The notes: generated by a model not told the origin, from the sequence alone. A stretch of DNA of 64,000 nucleotides from Scylla paramamosain (GCF_035594125.1 NC_087192.1:8642501-8706500), one strand, 5' to 3'. Numbered from the stretch's first letter, positions 47,240 through 60,599 are shown. Numbers and translations are program-made.

Positions 47240-48620
47240 CAGGAAATATTTTAGAGACAGAATGGAGCAACTTTTTCATGGCAGGAATGGGTATACAGAG
47301 AAGACAAGTGGAACCTCTTCTTGGAAATTTATAAAAAGGGAGTGGAACAGCATGTACCAACATTAAAACAAAAGGAGACTAGAATTAAAGAGTCGTTTAA
47401 CAGGTAGTGCGGTGACACGAACGAAAGGCAGCAAGGGCATGGAAAAGATGGAGGAGACATCCAGAGAGGTGGTTGGAATATAAGTGCAAAAAATTAATAT
47501 GTGGAAATACACAGGGAAGATAAAAATAATTATGAGAAGAACATATAAAAAAAAAAGAATAAGAAATAAGGAAATTATACAGAGATGGAATGGAACATGG
47601 TGATCTGGATATGGCTGAGATTATGAATAAGCACTTCCAAGCAGTCTTTACGAGGGAGAGTAATTGGGATGAGGAAGGACAGAGGCAAGAAAGATAGCTT
47701 CCTATAAGCGATATAGAATCCACGAAATGAAAAAAAATAAATAAAAAATAAATAAAAAGTTAATGAGGGAATTGGACGTGATATCACATGGACCAGACGG
47801 AATCGCAAACTGGTGATTAAATTCTAGAATATAGTGAGGAGCTGGCAGATAAAATACATAGCAGAGTTCACTAAAGAAAGGAAAAATCCCGAGACTGGAA
47901 AAAAAAGCTAATTTGTTCTGATACATAAAGGAGGTGACAGAGAAAACCTGAGATAGATCAGTATTCTTTAACAAGTGTGGTAGCCAAGATTTGCGAAAAA
48001 AAAAAAGTTATTAAGGGCAGATGGACTTAACACTTGGAAGCAAACAGCTCACTGACCACAAGAAAATTTAATTTAGAAAAGGTAAATCGTGTACCACAAA
48101 TTTGATGTTTTTATTCTTGAATAATAGGTATAATGCAAGAAAGGTCGAGGGACTGTGTATTCCTTGATTGAAAAAAAGGTTTTGATAAGATGTCACACAA
48201 AGCCTGGTAAGAGAAGTAGAGTTCATAGCAGAAGTGCAAGGAGAGCTGCTGGATTGGATGAGTGACTTTCTGAAAGAAAAGGAAATGAGAGAGATAATGA
48301 AAGCCAAATTCCTTCCCTGGAAGGAAGTTATCAGTGGGGTCCCACAGGTATCAGTATTGGCCCCAATTATGTTTGCAATATGTATTAATGACATAGATGG
48401 GGGAATTAATAATTATATGAGTCTCTTTGCCGATTGTACTAAATTACTGAGAAGAGTGAGTAAAGAGAATGATTGTGGGATGGTGCAACAAGATCTGATA
48501 AAATTTGGGAATGGAACTACAAATGGGAAATGGAATTCAACATCAAGAAATGCAGTGTAATGAAGTTTGGAAAGAGCAAGCAGAGGATTTCAGAGCAATA
48601 TAAACTTGGAGAGATAATAG
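47240..48620 (+). mobile_element. Decayed LINE of a second family
   Basis: Fragments of a non-LTR reverse transcriptase in several frames: WKFIKREWNSM, HGPDGIANW, then FDKM, LDWMSDFLKEKEMREI, ISGVPQVSVLAPIMF, INDIDGGINNYMSLFAD and KIWEWNYKWEMEFN. The consensus SGVPQG has become SGVPQV, and FADD has become FADC, so the active site is lost. Many stops. It differs from the jockey-like element and from the LINE at 27 kb. Confidence 0.8.
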
Positions 48621-49647
48621 AGAAATCAAATTCTTTAATTTTAAGTATCTCTGTAAGACTGTATTTTAGATATAGTACTTACATAGACTTGCTACAGTCT
48701 GCACTTACTTTGGCCTCTACTTTCAGCTGAGGTGTTTAACTCAGTAACCAGTCATTATCCCTTACTTTCTACATAGGGGCAAATAAATGTAATATAGAAA
48801 TCATCATCATTTTTACTAATGTGATCAGTCATTAAAAATATATTTTTTAAGCTTTCAAGTAGTAGCACTAAACACCCATTGTACTAAGCTCTTTTCACTG
48901 TGCTCCTGTGTCTTGGCATCATCTTAGCGTTAGTTTTACTCCCATGATACAACAATTATCACACATGAACTATTCAAATTTAAAACTAAATCAGTTGTCA
49001 TTTTCCTTGTCACTAACATTAAATGATCCCTGTGATAATTTTACATAGAGGGTAATCTTTAGAAACAGACCCCCAAAAAAATTTGGAGATCCAGAATCCC
49101 AAAGAATTAGGTTTGGCTGGTTGGCTGCTATGAGATATATACCTGTGTATGTGCATATACATACATGCATGGGTACAACCATATAAACATATTTCTGTAT
49201 ACATATTCTTTATTTACCAAATATCAATGTACTTCTTTCATATCTGTTATCTGAAGACTTTCAGTCTTCCACAACCAGGCCCCAGCAAATGTCCTAGTGG
49301 TTTAGCAGAGCAGCTTAACATCAACACCCAATGCTTCATCTCCAAACAAATTTCAGTGCAATGAATATTCAAGATTACACAGGATGCAATTACAAGATAT
49401 ATGTGAACACTTATTTTATTTTATTTATTTATTTTATTTATACATCTAATACTTTTTATAACATGAAATACTTTTTCATAAAATGGCCAACTCTGATGGA
49501 AGACACAGGGTGTTTTTGTTAAGTTTCCTTAACACAGGATTATTATTGTTTTTATGTAATTGGCAGATTCATATGCATGATGTTTTTATGAAGATATTTT
49601 AACAAATGGTATGAGTGACCTCTGACAAATTTGATAAATATGAATAT

Positions 49648-49738
<91 letters not shown>

Positions 49739-51472
49739 ATAATAATTCTTAATTGTGATTCCTAAAACAGCACAATTATTGTGTGATAAATGAGTACTAA
49801 TTCTGAAAAAGATCTTTTATGCATACAGAACACAAAGAAATCCTGGAAACAAAATGAAAATTACTTCCTTCAGCAAACAATGGAATAAGTCTTCTTGAAG
49901 AAATTGATTATTCATTTCTGCAATTTACTCACATAATTAGGATAGAACCCATTAAAGTAGTGAGAGTACTCAGCACTTTCAGCACAATTCTAATACACTA
50001 ATGGTAGTGAGCACAATGGGCTCACTACCTGAGCTTAACCCTCTGAATCCAGTGGCTGTCTTGTACTCTTATTTCAGCTGAGATTACATGCTTGCACTAA
50101 GTTTTACAGGTATTGTCTAAAGATCAATGAGGTGTGTGGTTAGTAAAATTACCGGTATAATAGTATCTAGTTTTGTACTATTTCAAGTAGGAATACACTC
50201 AAGTGATATGTTTCAAGAAACCACTCAGATTTTAAGGGTTAAGTCAAGTGTTTCATAACGTCTTTGTTATCAGAATCATCTATATCTCTGCAGATCTTTG
50301 GAGGAATTAAGTACTACATATTGTGATTTTCAGTATATTCCTCTCTTGAATTCTTTAATTGCCATCCTACTGGTTATTCTTGTCAGCTCATTTCAGTCAT
50401 TCAATTACCTCATCAACAGTGAAGCTCAAAAACAAGAAATACACATATAATAATTCTGGCAATCAATATCACTTTGATCCTCATTTAACGTTGAATCAAA
50501 CCTGTTATAAAAGAAAACATCCAAAATTTTGTCTGCATTAATATTCTGCCCATTGTCAACAACGAAATGGTCAAAGATGGTTGCAAGCTTGGTGTCCAAT
50601 CATCTGCAGGTGACCCTTTCAGAAAACAGTGAAGGAATTACAAAGTAGAATATAAATACAAATAAATGAATTAATATAATCAAAGAAAAATAGTAACTTG
50701 TCATTATAATTATTTACATGTTTTTAATCAATAAACAGCTATTCAGTTTGCTAAAAGAAAATAACAATAAAACAAAATTATATAAATGAATAAATAAAAA
50801 AAATATTAGATAAATAGACAGATAAAATTACAAACTCTTTATTCTGTCTTTTCCATCATTCAAAGTTCATTGGAGAACTTGGCAAATATTCAGTAGTCCA
50901 TCTTTCTCCTTATCCTATAGGTACACAACAGAAATGGCAGATGTTTGCACCACAAAGCTGGTATGGAAACAGCCCATGAATTCATGGACAAATGTAAATA
51001 TCAAACCTATGCAGTAGTGAAGTTAAGTACCTAAAGGGATGCTGGACATTGATGGCTTAGGGCTTCACAGATATGAGAACAATATCCCTTACATACAGCT
51101 TTGTTGCAATGCATTTTGATAAAGGCCAACATTTAAATAATTCTACATTTTTTTATTGATGAATTTAAAAAGATCATTCATATTGAAAGGCTTATAGTTG
51201 AAATACTTATATTTGTAGGTACAGTACATTACTTCTTACTCTATGGATTACTCTGCTTTTAATATTCTTCATATAATAACTTAGTTTCTGCTTCTTAAAT
51301 GTTTCTCTCTTTTATGAGTTTGTCAGTTTTTTCACTATCTCTACCTTTGAATCCTCAGTATATATACTAACACTACTTTTACCCAGTTTTTTCTTATAAA
51401 TACCTTTTTCTACAAGATACTCTTCTACCTTGCGACTCACTGTCCTCCTTAAAGAGAATGTTTTTTTTTTTT
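48621..51472. other. AT-rich spacer downstream of CIR1
   Basis: No coding region recognised. Includes (TA)n at 49651-49734. Minus-strand AATAAA signals for CIR1 could be at 51153-51158 and 50838-50843. Confidence 0.6.
49651..49734 (+). repeat. (TA)n microsatellite
   Basis: Perfect AT units. Confidence 0.98.
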
Positions 51473-52396
51473 TTACCTTCTGCCTCTACTTCTGCTTCTT
51501 GACCTTGTATATCTACTTGGTGATTTCTTACTATGACTTCTTGACATCCTTTCTCCCTTTCTCATCCTTCTCTCTCTACTTCTTGACCGTCCAGCTCTGT
51601 TCTTTGAACTTCTTTCTCTGCTTGACCTCTTCTCTCTCCTTGAATCTTTGTCATTACTTCTTGATCTCTTGTCTTTGCTTCTTGATCTCCTGTCTCTACT
51701 TGTTGACCTCCTGTCCTGGCTTTTGTTTCCAACCTGTTTATCTTTCCCACTTACTTCCTCACTTTCTTTTCCCCCACCTGTGTTCCAAAAGTCCCAGGCT
51801 CTTCCTCTCTTGGAAGGAACTTCTAGGGATTCGTCTCTCTCCCTGCTCCTCTCAAAGTCTGGGTTCATACTTCTTTTGTGTTTTTCTTGAATTTTTATAG
51901 AAGTGACTTCCTCATCAGAAAGCTTCTCCTGCTTGATAGTGGCAGTGGTGGTGGTAGTGGTAGTGGTCTTAACAGTGGCAGCAAAAGGATTGTCTCTTCC
52001 TACAAAGTCCACTTTGAGTCCCTTTGTTATCTCCCTGAGGAGAGCCTGAGTGTCAGGTTTCTCCTCAGACTGCTTCTTGCTTTCTCTCTTCTTACTTGTT
52101 TTCTTTTTTGTTCTCTTGCTGTTGTGTTCACCTTCTGAATCTGAATTGTATTTTGTCTTGGCCTTCTTCTTTTTCTTCACCTTTTTATGTTTCTTTTTCT
52201 TTGTTTTCTTTTCCTCCTCGGATTCTGAGGAAGAGGAAGAGGAGGATGAGGAAGATTTTCTGCTTTCCTTGGCTTTCTTCTTTTTCTTGCTATCCATTTT
52301 TTCCAACTTCCTCAGGAGCTTCTTCTTCTCCTTCATGGTCAGAGAACGTAGTAGTGTGTACTCATCCACACTCTCCTCATCACTTGACACAAGCCG
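51473..52396 (-). CDS. CIR1: CIR1 exon 4 (terminal): Lys/Ser/Glu and SR-rich tail
   Basis: Acceptor gctttcccag, then [19 protein letters not shown], the conserved [10 protein letters not shown], a Lys and Ser-rich region with an [10 protein letters not shown] run, Thr repeats near residue 350, and an Arg/Ser tail ([18 protein letters not shown]). Stop at 51473-51475 is followed directly by an A-rich run. The long frames on the opposite strand (52050-52452) are shadows of this low-complexity exon. Confidence 0.93.
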   Translation of the reverse strand, partial: RLVSSDEESVDEYTLLRSLTMKEKKKLLRKLEKMDSKKKKKAKESRKSSSSSSSSSSESEEEKKTKKKKHKKVKKKKKAKTKYNSDSEGEHNSKRTKKKTSKKRESKKQSEEKPDTQALLREITKGLKVDFVGRDNPFAATVKTTTTTTTTATIKQEKLSDEEVTSIKIQEKHKRSMNPDFERSRERDESLEVPSKRGRAWDFWNTGGGKESEEVSGKDKQVGNKSQDRRSTSRDRRSRSKDKRSRSNDKDSRREKRSSRERSSKNRAGRSRSRERRMRKGERMSRSHSKKSPSRYTRSRSRSRGRR

Positions 52397-55300
52397 CTGG
52401 GAAAGCAAGAGTCAATATAAAAGAAATGCTTCCCTTACGAAGTAATTTTTAACTGCTAGATCTGAAACTTCTAGTATTTTCATCACTAAGAAATTTACCT
52501 ATAATAGTACTCATTCAAACAAGTGTGTGGATGTATGCATGCATTTATCTATATCTTGTTTTTAAGCTATTCTTAACAGCATACTAGAGCAGAGGCTCAA
52601 CTTGCTTTGTCTGTACACTTCATCCTTATATGCTCCTATGTAATTCTTCCACTCTCCCATCAATTAATGGGAAGTTTGATAACACAGGCATGGATGATGT
52701 GAAATGAAAGCTATTTGCAGATGGCAATGTAATGGTTGCATGGTAATCAACAAATAACAAAGTCGCCTGCTAAAAACCAGGAGACTGAAATAACAGGGAG
52801 GATATACAGTGGGGTACTTGGCATAGGACATATTTGACTTAAAACCAACACACTATGTGACCCAAAAAATCTTGTTTTTTTCTTTGCTTGCAATGCTCAC
52901 ATCACTTGGGTGAGTACAAAATTCATAATTTCTTTATGACTTTCCTGGTGTGTTTGCTAGTGATGAACACTACACTATACAGCGTATGGTAAAAGACATA
53001 GTTTATACACGTTTTATTGCAATTTTTAAAGTGACCAAATTTTTTTTTATCAATTTTTTGTTTTCAAGAATAAAGTCTTGTCATCAAACTGTTTTTCTGC
53101 TTCTGACACCAATGTGGGACAAATTATGGTTCTAAGCCAAGTACACCAGTGTATGAGTGAGGTCATTTTAAGGAATGTAAGAGAAAAGTAAATATAAGAA
53201 GATGAAATGTTATAATGCATGAAAAACCAAGGATTCTGAAAGAAAGAGCACAAAAAACATCTTGTATTAGTGCTACAGTTGTAAAAAAATGTTACTGATG
53301 TAAAAGTGCTTTTTTTACCAAAAAACAATCTTGCATATATGACCAATTGTTTGATAAAAATTTTGTAGTACATCAACAATACATTTCATGTAAATATTCA
53401 CATTAAGTAAAAATTTATTATATAGTATGTTTGCCATTTCTTGCAGGAAGCTCACAATAAAACAAAATTCAACAAATCAATAACCAGTTTCTTTACTAAC
53501 CTGATTTTTAGCAAATGGATTTTGAGAGTTGCCATAAATCCCATATGAAACTGTTGGAATGTTTTTCAGCCGCAGGCCATCATCTCTCATCCCTGCAGCC
53601 AGTTCTTTGTGGCTAAGGCCACCAGAGCCCTCAGCTGGTTCCAGCACCCGCCCATAAAGAGGACACTCCTTATCTGTGTTGATGTGACCCCATGCCTTGC
53701 ATTTGATGCATCGTACATTTCTCACAGCAATCCCAAATGGCTGATCACGAATAGTGTCATCATCTTTGCAGTAACTGGAAGTAATGCAAAAGCGTATTTC
53801 ATGTTAATGCTACCTTTTCTTTTCAGTTACTACAGAAACATTGCTCTAAAAAGTATTACTGAAAAAAAACACCAAGTATCACAATAAAATCACCCATCTT
53901 TGTATTTCTTCCAAGCATGTTTTAATCATCTCATCTTCCCACACCCTTTTACTTCACACAGACTCTCTAGCACTCTATCCTCCCATTGACTATACCTATC
54001 ACATTCATATATACTACTAATGGTGGGTAAATGCAGACACTTATGCAAACAAATTCCACAGATGCAGATTTCTGATCTCATTTGCATGTAGTGACCAAGA
54101 ATATGAAGGTCCGAAAAATATCTTGGGACCAGACAACCATTATGGTCCTAACATCCAAGGTACTGTCCATCTGTTCTGGTCAAGGGTTCATGCCCAAGGC
54201 CTAGAGGAGGTGTCTCATGGCTAAAGATTTATCTTGCTTTCAGAGCAAATTCTCCGGGTTTCTATGAAGTGCTTAAGTGGAGCCTGACATTGATGACAGC
54301 TATCAAGATTCCCATTAGGTAATATATACATGTAATAGTGTTAAATATAATGTCTGTATGGTCGGGCAGCTCTGCCTTAAAGAAAACTGAAGTCTAACAT
54401 GTTCATGGTACAAAGCAAAACGCCAGAAATTCACCTAAATGGTGGGAGGAAGCTGAGTAAAGACTGGGAGTACAAGGGCCCTAAAATGGTCATGGAACCT
54501 GACGATCATAATAGTCATAATGCTAAGGCACTGTTCTTTGTTCTCCCAGTTTGATTCCCCAGTCACATGAAAACATCTCAAGGCTCAAGATTTATCTCTC
54601 ATTCACATTAATTTCTATATTTCTATTATGTGCTCAAAGAAGACACAGCATGCAGCTTTGTTTTTGTGACAAACCTGACAAGGAAGATGAAACCCAAAGA
54701 AGGAAAAAATTGGAGCTAGGCTGAAAATTAATGGCATAGGGTGAGCTGTGATATCATATCTGTTTCCAGATGACAATGATGTTTGCAGAGGGCAAAAGAG
54801 AACTTCTGAGAATGATGGATCAATTCTACAGTGTATGTATGAGACACAAACTGTAAGTAAGTGGGGAGAAAATCATGATAGTTACTGAGGAGATGGAAGT
54901 ACATAACTTTCATAGACCTTATAGGCTGAATGTGCTACTGGGGTTGTTATGGGAGGAGAGATTTATGTGTTATGTAAACATGGTGAAAAAGGTGGGGGAA
55001 AACAGAGGGCTGTGAAAGGTAGGCATGTCACAAGATCACTTATAAGAGTTATGAAAGGGAGAAATGTGTCCCAAGATTCTCCTGCCAACATTGATATATG
55101 GATCAAAGACTTGGGCATGAAACAGGACAGAGGAAGTGTTTGCTATGAAAGTGAGTTATTTAAGAGGAGCATGTGGATGGAAAGGGGAGATCAATAACTG
55201 TGTATCAGAGATGTGGTATGAGCACCTAAGCAAGTGTGGAAAAGTGGAATAGGTGAAAAAAAACACTAAGATGGGTGAAAGTGTGAAGAATGATTTTGTT

Positions 55301-58169
55301 AAGAAAAGTATGTATATGAAATTGAAGGAGTTAATAAAAGATGAAAGCCACTTAGAAGGTAGAAGGATAGAGTAAAGAACTACATATGGAAAGGGCGTGT
55401 TAGTAGAGGCAAAACATCTGCATAAGCAAGAAGGGATAAGGAGTGGAAGCTCTTCTGTTGTGGCCATTCCCTAAAGGGATGCTACTGGACGAAATGAGGC
55501 ACAACAGAGATAGATAGATCATCTGCAACACAGATAACTCTTTCAAATGGATCTTTGGAAAAATTAAACTGAAGTAATGACTAGTGCAACCATTTACCTT
55601 ATATGTTTCCTGAAGGTGCCTAATCTAAGAACTGCTGCAGGCTTACCTTTCCCTTGGAGCATTGAATTTGCGTTGCCACTCAAACTTGTACTCTGGTTCC
55701 CCTTCCTCCTTTTCCCGCTCTTTCTTGACCCCTGCAGGAGCCTCGTACATAAAGTTGAGGGACAGCTTTTCCTTGTTCTCCCCCTTAGCCAGGAGTGCCT
55801 TATTATTGTACAGTTCCTGCTCCTTTTCATATTGGACACGTAGCTCCTCCTGCTTCTTGCGCTCGGCCTCAGCCTTCTGCTCAGCAATCCAAACCTGCCA
55901 ACAATATTCAGAAACCATGAATATTATTTTCATATTTCTATATATAGTGCCTGTGTAAGACTGTTAATGCATTTTGTGTGATGCCATGATAGTGCTCTGC
56001 AGGTAGAAGGTAAATTAAGTGCAATAGCTTCTTGATGTGGGAAGAAGTTTCAAGTAAGGATGTATAATGTTAATTTTTGTGTAACAAAGTTTTTCAAAAT
56101 TAAAAATTAAAAGTTCACAGAATATTAACAATTAGGGCATTTCATTTAAAATTCTGGTGCAGCCACAGGATAAAGTTTATCAAACTTATTACACAACTTT
56201 TCAGTCCAATTAAATTCTCTCAAAACAAGGGAAGTCTTATATACTAAGATTAATGCAAATGATAAAAAAAAAAAAAATAAATAAATAAAAAAATAATAAA
56301 TAAATAAATAAAAAATAAATTAATTAATTAATTAATCATAATGCTGCTTGAGTCCTCTATTTGCTCACATACACATTCTGGCCTCCACTGGTGCTGTGTC
56401 TAGTATGGCTGTAATAGCACTTAAGTGTGGAAAAATTTTACATTTTCTAAGGCCAATGAGCTCCGCATCAGTCAAGAGTAAACACTGAAATTATTATTTT
56501 TTGTTTATATCTGGGATTTGTGGGTAGTGGCACATAAGGATTTCATGGTATCTATACAGCTGCTCCCTCCAATCATGCACTGCTGCTCATGAGGCCACCA
56601 ATTATGACTCCATGGTAGGTTCAGTTACACTTTTCATTTGTTTCAGACGTATCAGGTGTTCTGATAGAGGCTTACTGTCATTTGTTAATATGGCTACCCA
56701 GTGGACGGAGGTGAAGTGAACAGAGTTAGTGTTCGGCTGGTAAATCTCTATCTTATTTTTATTTAGCAACAGCAATGCATAAGATGCAAAATACAGATGT
56801 AAAGAAGAGGTTCCATGTGTTTATTAACTAAGCCACCAAACTGTACCCACCTTCATTGCCCTGAGAAGCTCTACACCTCACCAGTAATTTTTAACGTCCC
56901 TTGTTAAGTTAGATTATGCTAGGTTAGGTTCACATTCTAACGAAGAGGGATCCAGAGAAGAGCATAGTCCCTCCTTTCCCCCCCATGGCTAGGTTAGGTT
57001 AATGTCCTAGTGAGGGGGTTCCAGGAGGGGGGCTGTGCCCTCCCATGGCTAAGTTGGGTTAATTCAAAATATTAAGGTAAATTTCCTTAGATTTTTAATG
57101 CCCATACTTCACTTATTTTCTCATCCCCCCCTCCCAAAACCCCCAAGCTTGTCTTTGGGGTTACGGGGATTGGGGGAAACTTCTTATCAAGAAATATCCC
57201 AAACTGAAATGTTTTGCCCAATAGTTAGGTCTGTCACTTGTTACACCTCACCTAACTCCATTACATACTTTATCCAAACTACCAAGCAGTCACCAAACTG
57301 TCTAACTATTGCTTGATAACCAAACAATTAAGAATATTTCAAAATTACATCCAATCTAACAAAATTCCTAACACATGCTTTCATACCTTAGACCTACTAA
57401 ACATTAAAAATTTGACTGCATTATAGTTATTCCTAAATCTGTTGATCTAGCCCAGCAATCAAAGCAGCAGAATCCAAGACCTACAGAATAAGTAAAGATT
57501 CAGTATCTGGAGGATGCTAATTCCTGAAATAATACCAGTTCTCCCCTAACTTACAACTTCTACAGGGCCTCAACCACTGAGGATGCTGCTCAATAACTCC
57601 CACAGCCATGTCATGGTGTGTGTAGGTCTGTGCAGAACCTAAGTAAATCATGGATTTTTGTATTTCTGGCACTAGTAAATTCCAGGCAAATTACCATATC
57701 TGGTTTACTTGTTGACAACCCTGTTAATCTGACTAGTCAAACAAGAAGAGGGAATTGCCTGTGAAATACTGGGATCGCTCAAGTCTGCAGGTACAGTCCG
57801 TTGAAAGTAATGTAGTGAAAAGTTTGGTTGAATGAAGGACCGAGTGTATGTACAGTACCTTGTGTAGAACGAACGGGCACAAGTAGGGTGTATCAATATT
57901 TTCTTAGCACACTGATTTTTTTTTTATTCTTTTTATTCGGTAGGGTGTATGTGAAAAATGAGTTACTGGTCACCAGTGGTTAGTCTTGCAGAGGGCGGAG
58001 AAAGTGTGGAAGGATATACTAGTCTTGATACTAAAGAAATGGGGAAGTGGGCACCTCTCTAAACTTCTGTAAAAAGGACGTAAATAATTCGACTTACCCT
58101 CTTGAGGTTATCCCTTGAGGCTGGGTGGAAGAACTTCTTGCACATATAGTTATTAAACCCTTTCCCCAT
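51473..58169 (-). CDS. CIR1: CIR1, corepressor interacting with RBPJ 1 (4 exons, 505 aa)
   Basis: Complete gene: exons 58098-58169, 55647-55894, 53501-53774 and 51473-52396 join in phase 0, 2 and 0. In mammals CIR1 bridges the Notch-pathway DNA-binding protein RBPJ/CSL to histone deacetylase complexes, represses target genes, and is linked to splicing speckles. Visible here are the CIR N-terminal domain (residues 1-60: [36 protein letters not shown]), the [12 protein letters not shown] and [15 protein letters not shown] blocks, a CX2CX4HX6C knuckle ([16 protein letters not shown]), [10 protein letters not shown], a long Lys/Ser/Glu region and an Arg/Ser C terminus. Human CIR1 is about 450 residues, so length fits. 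No lesions are seen. An SR-rich tail may bind RNA or splicing factors (inference). Confidence 0.95.
52397..53500 (-). other. CIR1 intron 3
   Basis: 1.1 kb, AT-rich, no mobile element or gene recognised. Confidence 0.75.
53501..53774 (-). CDS. CIR1: CIR1 exon 3
   Basis: Acceptor tacttccag, donor gttagt. It encodes IRDQPFG and [11 protein letters not shown].....C, a zinc-knuckle-like motif, then [13 protein letters not shown] and [10 protein letters not shown]. Confidence 0.93.
54112..54665 (+). repeat. Two diverged copies of a ~180-bp repeat in CIR1 intron 2
   Basis: Copies at about 54112-54300 and 54480-54665 share the order ggaac/cagac..atcataatggtcctaa, aaggcactgt, ttctcc, ggtt-tgattcccc, catctcaaggctaaagatttatct, then tctatgatgtgct. 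The second contains an RNA polymerase III B-box-like AGTTTGATTCC, which suggests a tRNA-derived SINE. Confidence 0.45.
54610..55510 (+). mobile_element. Decayed LINE fragment antisense in CIR1 intron 2
   Basis: Scrambled frames give [19 protein letters not shown], then a [10 protein letters not shown] segment and YLRGACGW, and finally a terminal GHSLKG-like region. These match the C-terminal half of a reverse transcriptase family common in crustaceans as I recall it. Many stops; dead copy. Orientation is opposite to CIR1. Confidence 0.7.
55647..55894 (-). CDS. CIR1: CIR1 exon 2
   Basis: Acceptor ttgttggcag, donor gtaagc. It encodes VWIAEQK, a Lys/Glu-rich helix, and the [10 protein letters not shown] and YKFEWQRKF blocks conserved in the family. 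Ends with two bases of a split codon. Confidence 0.94.
55895..58097 (-). other. CIR1 intron 1
   Basis: 2.2 kb. It holds an A-rich (AAAT)n stretch at 56264-56335 and three diverged 60-70 bp tandem units at 56917-57062, each starting near gctaggttaggtt. No gene. Confidence 0.75.
56917..57062 (+). repeat. 60-70 bp tandem repeat with TTAGG-like heads
   Basis: Units begin at about 56917, 56987 and 57047 with gctaggttaggtt or gctaagttgggtt; the interiors share agagggatccagrg and tccctc-C run-atgg. Confidence 0.75.
58098..58169 (-). CDS. CIR1: CIR1 exon 1
   Basis: 24 codons from ATG at 58169 to AGG, then donor gtaagt. It encodes the start of the CIR N-terminal domain ([16 protein letters not shown]). 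The ATG gives the conserved MGK start of the family. Confidence 0.94.
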
Positions 58170-58544
58170 GATGGCGTGGTACCGTTAGTCACGGCAAGAA
58201 CAGAGTGTAGTCAGACGCTTCTTGTGCTTCCCGTCGACGACAGTGTTGTTGCTGCTGCTGATGATGATGACTGGTTGGTCGCTCCTAAGGGTTCTATTAT
58301 ATTACGTGTAACCTTTACATCAGCACTCCCTCAAATGCAGTAAACCCTCTGGTCCATATAATTATATTCACTATTTTCATAGTGACACGTGTCACCAACA
58401 AGGAATCTTAACCTAATTGCCAAGGTGGCATATTTCCGTATGAAATGTCCGGGGTGTCCGGATGCCGTGTTCGCTGCCAGACGTGCGTGGCATCACCCAT
58501 TTGAAGCTCGCCGGCGTCCGACTCTTGGACACGCCAAACTGGTT

Positions 58545-58765
58545 TATGTTAAGTTAGGTTAAGATTAGGTTGGGTTAGGGTTAGACTGTCATGAATAGGA
58601 AAGGTGAGTCTTGAAAATTGTTTGAAATCGTTACATTGATAATAACTTTAACAATAGACCATGTTAAGTTAGGATTAGGTTAGGTTTAGACTCATGAATA
58701 GGAGAGGCGGTCTTAAAAATTGTTTGAAATCGATACAATGGTAATAATAGATAAATAACTTTTTA
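58545..58765 (+). repeat. 115-bp tandem duplication with TTAGG-like stretches
   Basis: Copies at 58545-58659 and 58660-58765 share gttaagttagg, gattaggtt, gactcatgaatagga, gtctt-aaaattgtttgaaatcg and ataataact. TTAGGTT words resemble the arthropod telomere repeat but are short and irregular. Confidence 0.85.
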
Positions 58766-60435
58766 ACAATATCAAATGAAAAAAAAAGGAAATGATACGT
58801 AGCTACAACCAAACGATGACGAACGTCAGTCACATTCCTTTAATGTTTTCCTTATAGTATAAATATTTGTGGTACTCAGTGATCTTGTAAAACGTTAATT
58901 TTCGCGATACACTATTATTAACGTTATCAACTTTTAGAGCGTTAGGATAATGTATAGCTATACAATCGAACTTCATGAGACATCATGCTGAGTGATCAAA
59001 AGTATCATAGTTCACCATATCGCCCGCTTACATAAGGCGTTTTCAGTAGCGTCACCGACAAGTCAAACGTTTTGCTCGCAAGATAGCCCAGATGCCCAGC
59101 AGAGCCTTCGTTTTTCCAGACCCAAAAGGCAAACAATAAATCAGCAAATAGTAGAACATCAGAACAACATTTAAGTTCCCGTAGGAATGTATTTTGAAGA
59201 ATGAAATATAAAATATAATGCTTTTTGAGACTAATAAAGTTAGTATTGTTTGAAGAAATATTTCTTTTCTTGTCATTTCACATTAAAAAGAACCTGAAAG
59301 TGACATAGAACAAAGGAAAGAAAAGGAGATGCTACGCTTCCTGGTGATATTTCGCATCTGCTTGACCGATAGGCGTTTTGTCCGACTCCATTCCGTAACT
59401 GACTTTAATCCAGTAGCAGTGCTTTTTATTTTTATTTTTTCGTGTTAATGCGTTTCTTGCATCATCTCTCAACATAATTATGTGCAGGCGAGGAAATATA
59501 TATTTTTGCAATATTATAGTTGACATGAAGCTAAAGCAGGGAGAAAATTATAGTTGACTAAGAACTCATACATGCTAACTCTAAATACACGAGCACATGC
59601 TGCCGCCACACACCTCATATTCCTCTCTTCTATGTTTGCTGCTGCTCTGAAAAACTTCTCTTCCCAAGGAAACAGACCGAGAACCTTAAGTAATGGTAGA
59701 GTCTATTAGTACCTCTTCCTGTATCTTAAGGAATTACTACCCAAAGTCAATTGAGTGATGTACACGAGAGTTTTTCCCAAGGATGGTGGGGCCTCGTCTG
59801 GCAGCGGGCCTGTGAATCGTGTTCAGTAGAAAATCAAACTTGTGCCGGTCTACTGCTGAAAACGCTTATATTACAACCTTGCAATCAGACGCTTTGATAG
59901 ACCTCTTCACCGCACCTGGCTCCTTTTGGGGTGCGTTTGATAGTCCGATTCGAGCTATCTAAGCGCCTGGGAAGCAGCAGCAGCAGCAGCACTGCAGTCG
60001 CAAAAGAAAAAAAAAAAAATCACAATACGCTAGCATAAGGAAAAAAAAAAAGCGCTAAATTATAGGCGAACATTTTTAAATATGGCGCTAAATGGGACGA
60101 AAAAGGGCGCTAGTTATGGAATAAACGTAAATGTTTAGCGCTAGATTATTATGAAAATAGCTAGATTTACCGTCAAAAGCGTTAAGTTGGCAACATTAGG
60201 CCTGCGCTAAAGGTTCTTAGTTTCCAACTTGACATTTCAGATATGGCAAGTTTTGGCAACCCAAAACAAGATTGTGCTTGCTTTACCACGTGGTCTGCGT
60301 GGTTTTGCAAATCCTTAAATTTGCGGAGATTTTGCCGCAAACGCAAATCCGCAAACAAAAATTTACCTTCCGCAATTGCGGAGTTTGAAGTTTGCGGAAG
60401 TGCCCAGCTCAAAGCTAGATTTAGCGTCAAAAGCT

Positions 60436-60599
<164 letters not shown>

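Noticed and set aside
51430..52452. Leu/Ser/Phe-rich + strand frames opposite CIR1 exon 4
   Set aside because: Antisense shadows of the Lys/Ser/Arg-rich CIR1 tail.
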